Assembly (NCBI GenBank): GCA_945947045.1
Contig: CAMEXG010000041.1
Span: forward strand, 1 to 13,079
From: an uncultured Spirochaetales bacterium
GTDB lineage: Bacteria > Spirochaetota > Spirochaetia > Sphaerochaetales > Sphaerochaetaceae
Direction: 5' to 3'
Length of the DNA stretch: 13,079 nucleotides
This document shows, one piece after another, positions 12,582 to 13,079 of this stretch (within the stretch, counting starts at the first letter, position 1; the number at the start of each line of letters is the position of its first letter). Both the position numbers and the translations under genes were made by a program. The notes beneath the pieces are model-generated. The model saw only the letters and a list, made by a program, of their open reading frames with translations. It was not told the origin of the DNA and did not search any database.

Positions 12582-12605
12582 AGGCTCCAGATAATACTGG
12601 GGCCT
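12582..12605 (+). terminator. strong hairpin just after the TPM gene, possible terminator without a T-run
   Basis: AGGCTCCAG (12582-12590), loop ATAATA and CTGGGGCCT (12597-12605) form a 9-bp stem with one G-T pair, beginning 4 nt after the stop codon at 12577. The bases after it (AATCTGTTAT) are only weakly T-rich, so it is either a poor intrinsic terminator or an mRNA 3'-end stabilising hairpin. Confidence 0.55.
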
Positions 12606-12899
12606 AATCTGTTATGAAACGCTATTAAACCATTCTGCTATTTAAGAAACAACATATGTAGTATTTAAACCAATAAAGGAACCCACATTTCTTATTCTAT
12701 ATGGACTCTCTCGATATTCTCTACCGTCACAATAAAAGTAGAGATGTATCTTCTGTTTCTGTCAGAGCCTGGTGCTACACTGATGAAATGTCCTATAGAG
12801 ATTATGAGAGAACTGAAACATAAGCTTCATTAACTATAGTTTCATAGTTTGGCGGTTTCAGTATTTTATGATGACTCAGAATTGATTTGATTATTTTGT
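12606..12899. other. intergenic stretch between two convergent transcripts, nothing recognised
   Basis: No gene with a ribosome-binding site or familiar sequence is seen. A 40-codon frame (12701-12823, +) has no Shine-Dalgarno and no likeness I know. A 10-bp palindrome AACTATAGTT lies at 12832-12841. The stretch separates the ends of the TPM operon (+) and of the minus-strand gene at the edge. Confidence 0.4.
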
Positions 12900-12932
12900 A
12901 AAAAAATCCTCCAGAGATTACTCTCCGGAGGA
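12900..12932 (-). terminator. Rho-independent terminator of the edge gene
   Basis: On the minus strand TCCTCCGGAGA, loop GTAA (a GNRA-type tetraloop) and TCTCTGGAGGA form a stem of about 11 bp with one G-T pair, followed by seven T. It starts about 20 nt after the stop codon at 12952. Confidence 0.92.
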
Positions 12933-12951
12933 ATTATCAAGCTGAAACGAA

Positions 12952-13079
12952 TTAGTCGTTATAGAGGTTGATAAGCTTCATAAGGTGTTCATATCTAGCC
13001 TTAGCTTCTTCTTCGTTAGCCTTGAAGAGAACATCAGCTCTTGCTGGGAACTCACGTGTGAGTCTTGAGTAACGAGCTT
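12952..13079 (-). CDS. nifJ: C-terminal end of probable pyruvate:ferredoxin oxidoreductase (partial)
   Basis: Only the last 41 residues are inside the window; the gene runs off the right edge. They read ARYSRLTREFPARADVLF, then an Asn/Glu-rich stretch, then ARYEHLMKLINLYND. The pattern 'R-F-P-x-x-A-x-x-L-F ... RYEHLxKL' at the very end of the protein is like the C-terminus of bacterial pyruvate:ferredoxin oxidoreductase (domain VII), which turns pyruvate into acetyl-CoA and CO2 and reduces ferredoxin in anaerobes. The call is from memory of that family and rests on a short piece, so the product is moderately certain, while the coding status is firm: in-frame stop, Glu/Lys-rich amphipathic helix and a terminator 20 nt behind. 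Confidence 0.6.
   Translation of the reverse strand, partial: ARYSRLTREFPARADVLFKANEEEAKARYEHLMKLINLYND

Noticed and set aside
12701..12823. 40-codon plus-strand frame in the last intergenic stretch
   Set aside because: No ribosome-binding site, no promoter of its own and no recognisable sequence.
1..13079. CRISPR array, insertion sequence, integrase or prophage
   Set aside because: No regularly spaced direct repeats, no transposase or recombinase motifs and no terminal inverted repeats were seen. The 'virion core' and 'phage replisome' names sometimes given to the SPFH and zinc-ribbon proteins do not indicate a phage here.

Overview
This window most likely comes from an anaerobic spirochaete (Treponema/Sphaerochaeta type). 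The inference rests on three things: the order infC-rpmI-rplT followed by a small coiled-coil gene, a fructose-bisphosphate aldolase with a Treponema-like sequence, and a predicted outer-membrane barrel protein. The edge gene looks like the end of a pyruvate:ferredoxin oxidoreductase, which would fit a fermentative anaerobe. No phylogeny was run, so the assignment is an inference.

Layout. Positions 1-1700 (minus strand) hold a translation operon: promoter, infC (IF3), rpmI (L35), rplT (L20), a small coiled-coil protein and a terminator. Positions 1604-2010 have no convincing gene apart from the infC promoter and the fba terminator. Positions 2011-3070 (minus) are the monocistronic class II aldolase gene fba with its own promoter and terminator. 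Positions 3131-9329 carry less conserved genes: a membrane-anchored protein of unknown function (+), a TatD-type nuclease (-), a very large secreted metallopeptidase with a predicted C-terminal beta-barrel (+), a membrane-anchored alpha/beta hydrolase coupled to it (+), and a minus-strand pair made of a metallo-beta-lactamase-fold hydrolase and a GNAT acetyltransferase that overlap by ATGA.

Positions 9384-12605 (+) form a three-gene operon: SPFH-domain protein with three C-terminal zinc ribbons, double zinc-ribbon protein with a C-terminal membrane helix, and TPM-domain membrane protein. It matches the ydjI/ydjG/ydjH partners of the Bacillus subtilis PspA membrane-stress system, but with no pspA between or beside the genes. 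After about 300 bp with nothing recognisable, the window ends in the 3' end of a minus-strand gene, probably nifJ, with a clear terminator.

The most interesting points are: (i) the PspA-partner operon without PspA; (ii) four genes (starting at 3131, 4570-, 4649 and 9329-) that lack a Shine-Dalgarno sequence and instead have a -10-like hexamer only 6-7 nt before the ATG, which suggests leaderless mRNAs, while the ribosomal, fba and SPFH-operon genes all have good Shine-Dalgarno sites; (iii) the single-chain metallopeptidase plus beta-barrel protein; (iv) two convergent gene pairs that overlap tail to tail by about 50 nt; and (v) palindromes inside the infC and fba promoters.
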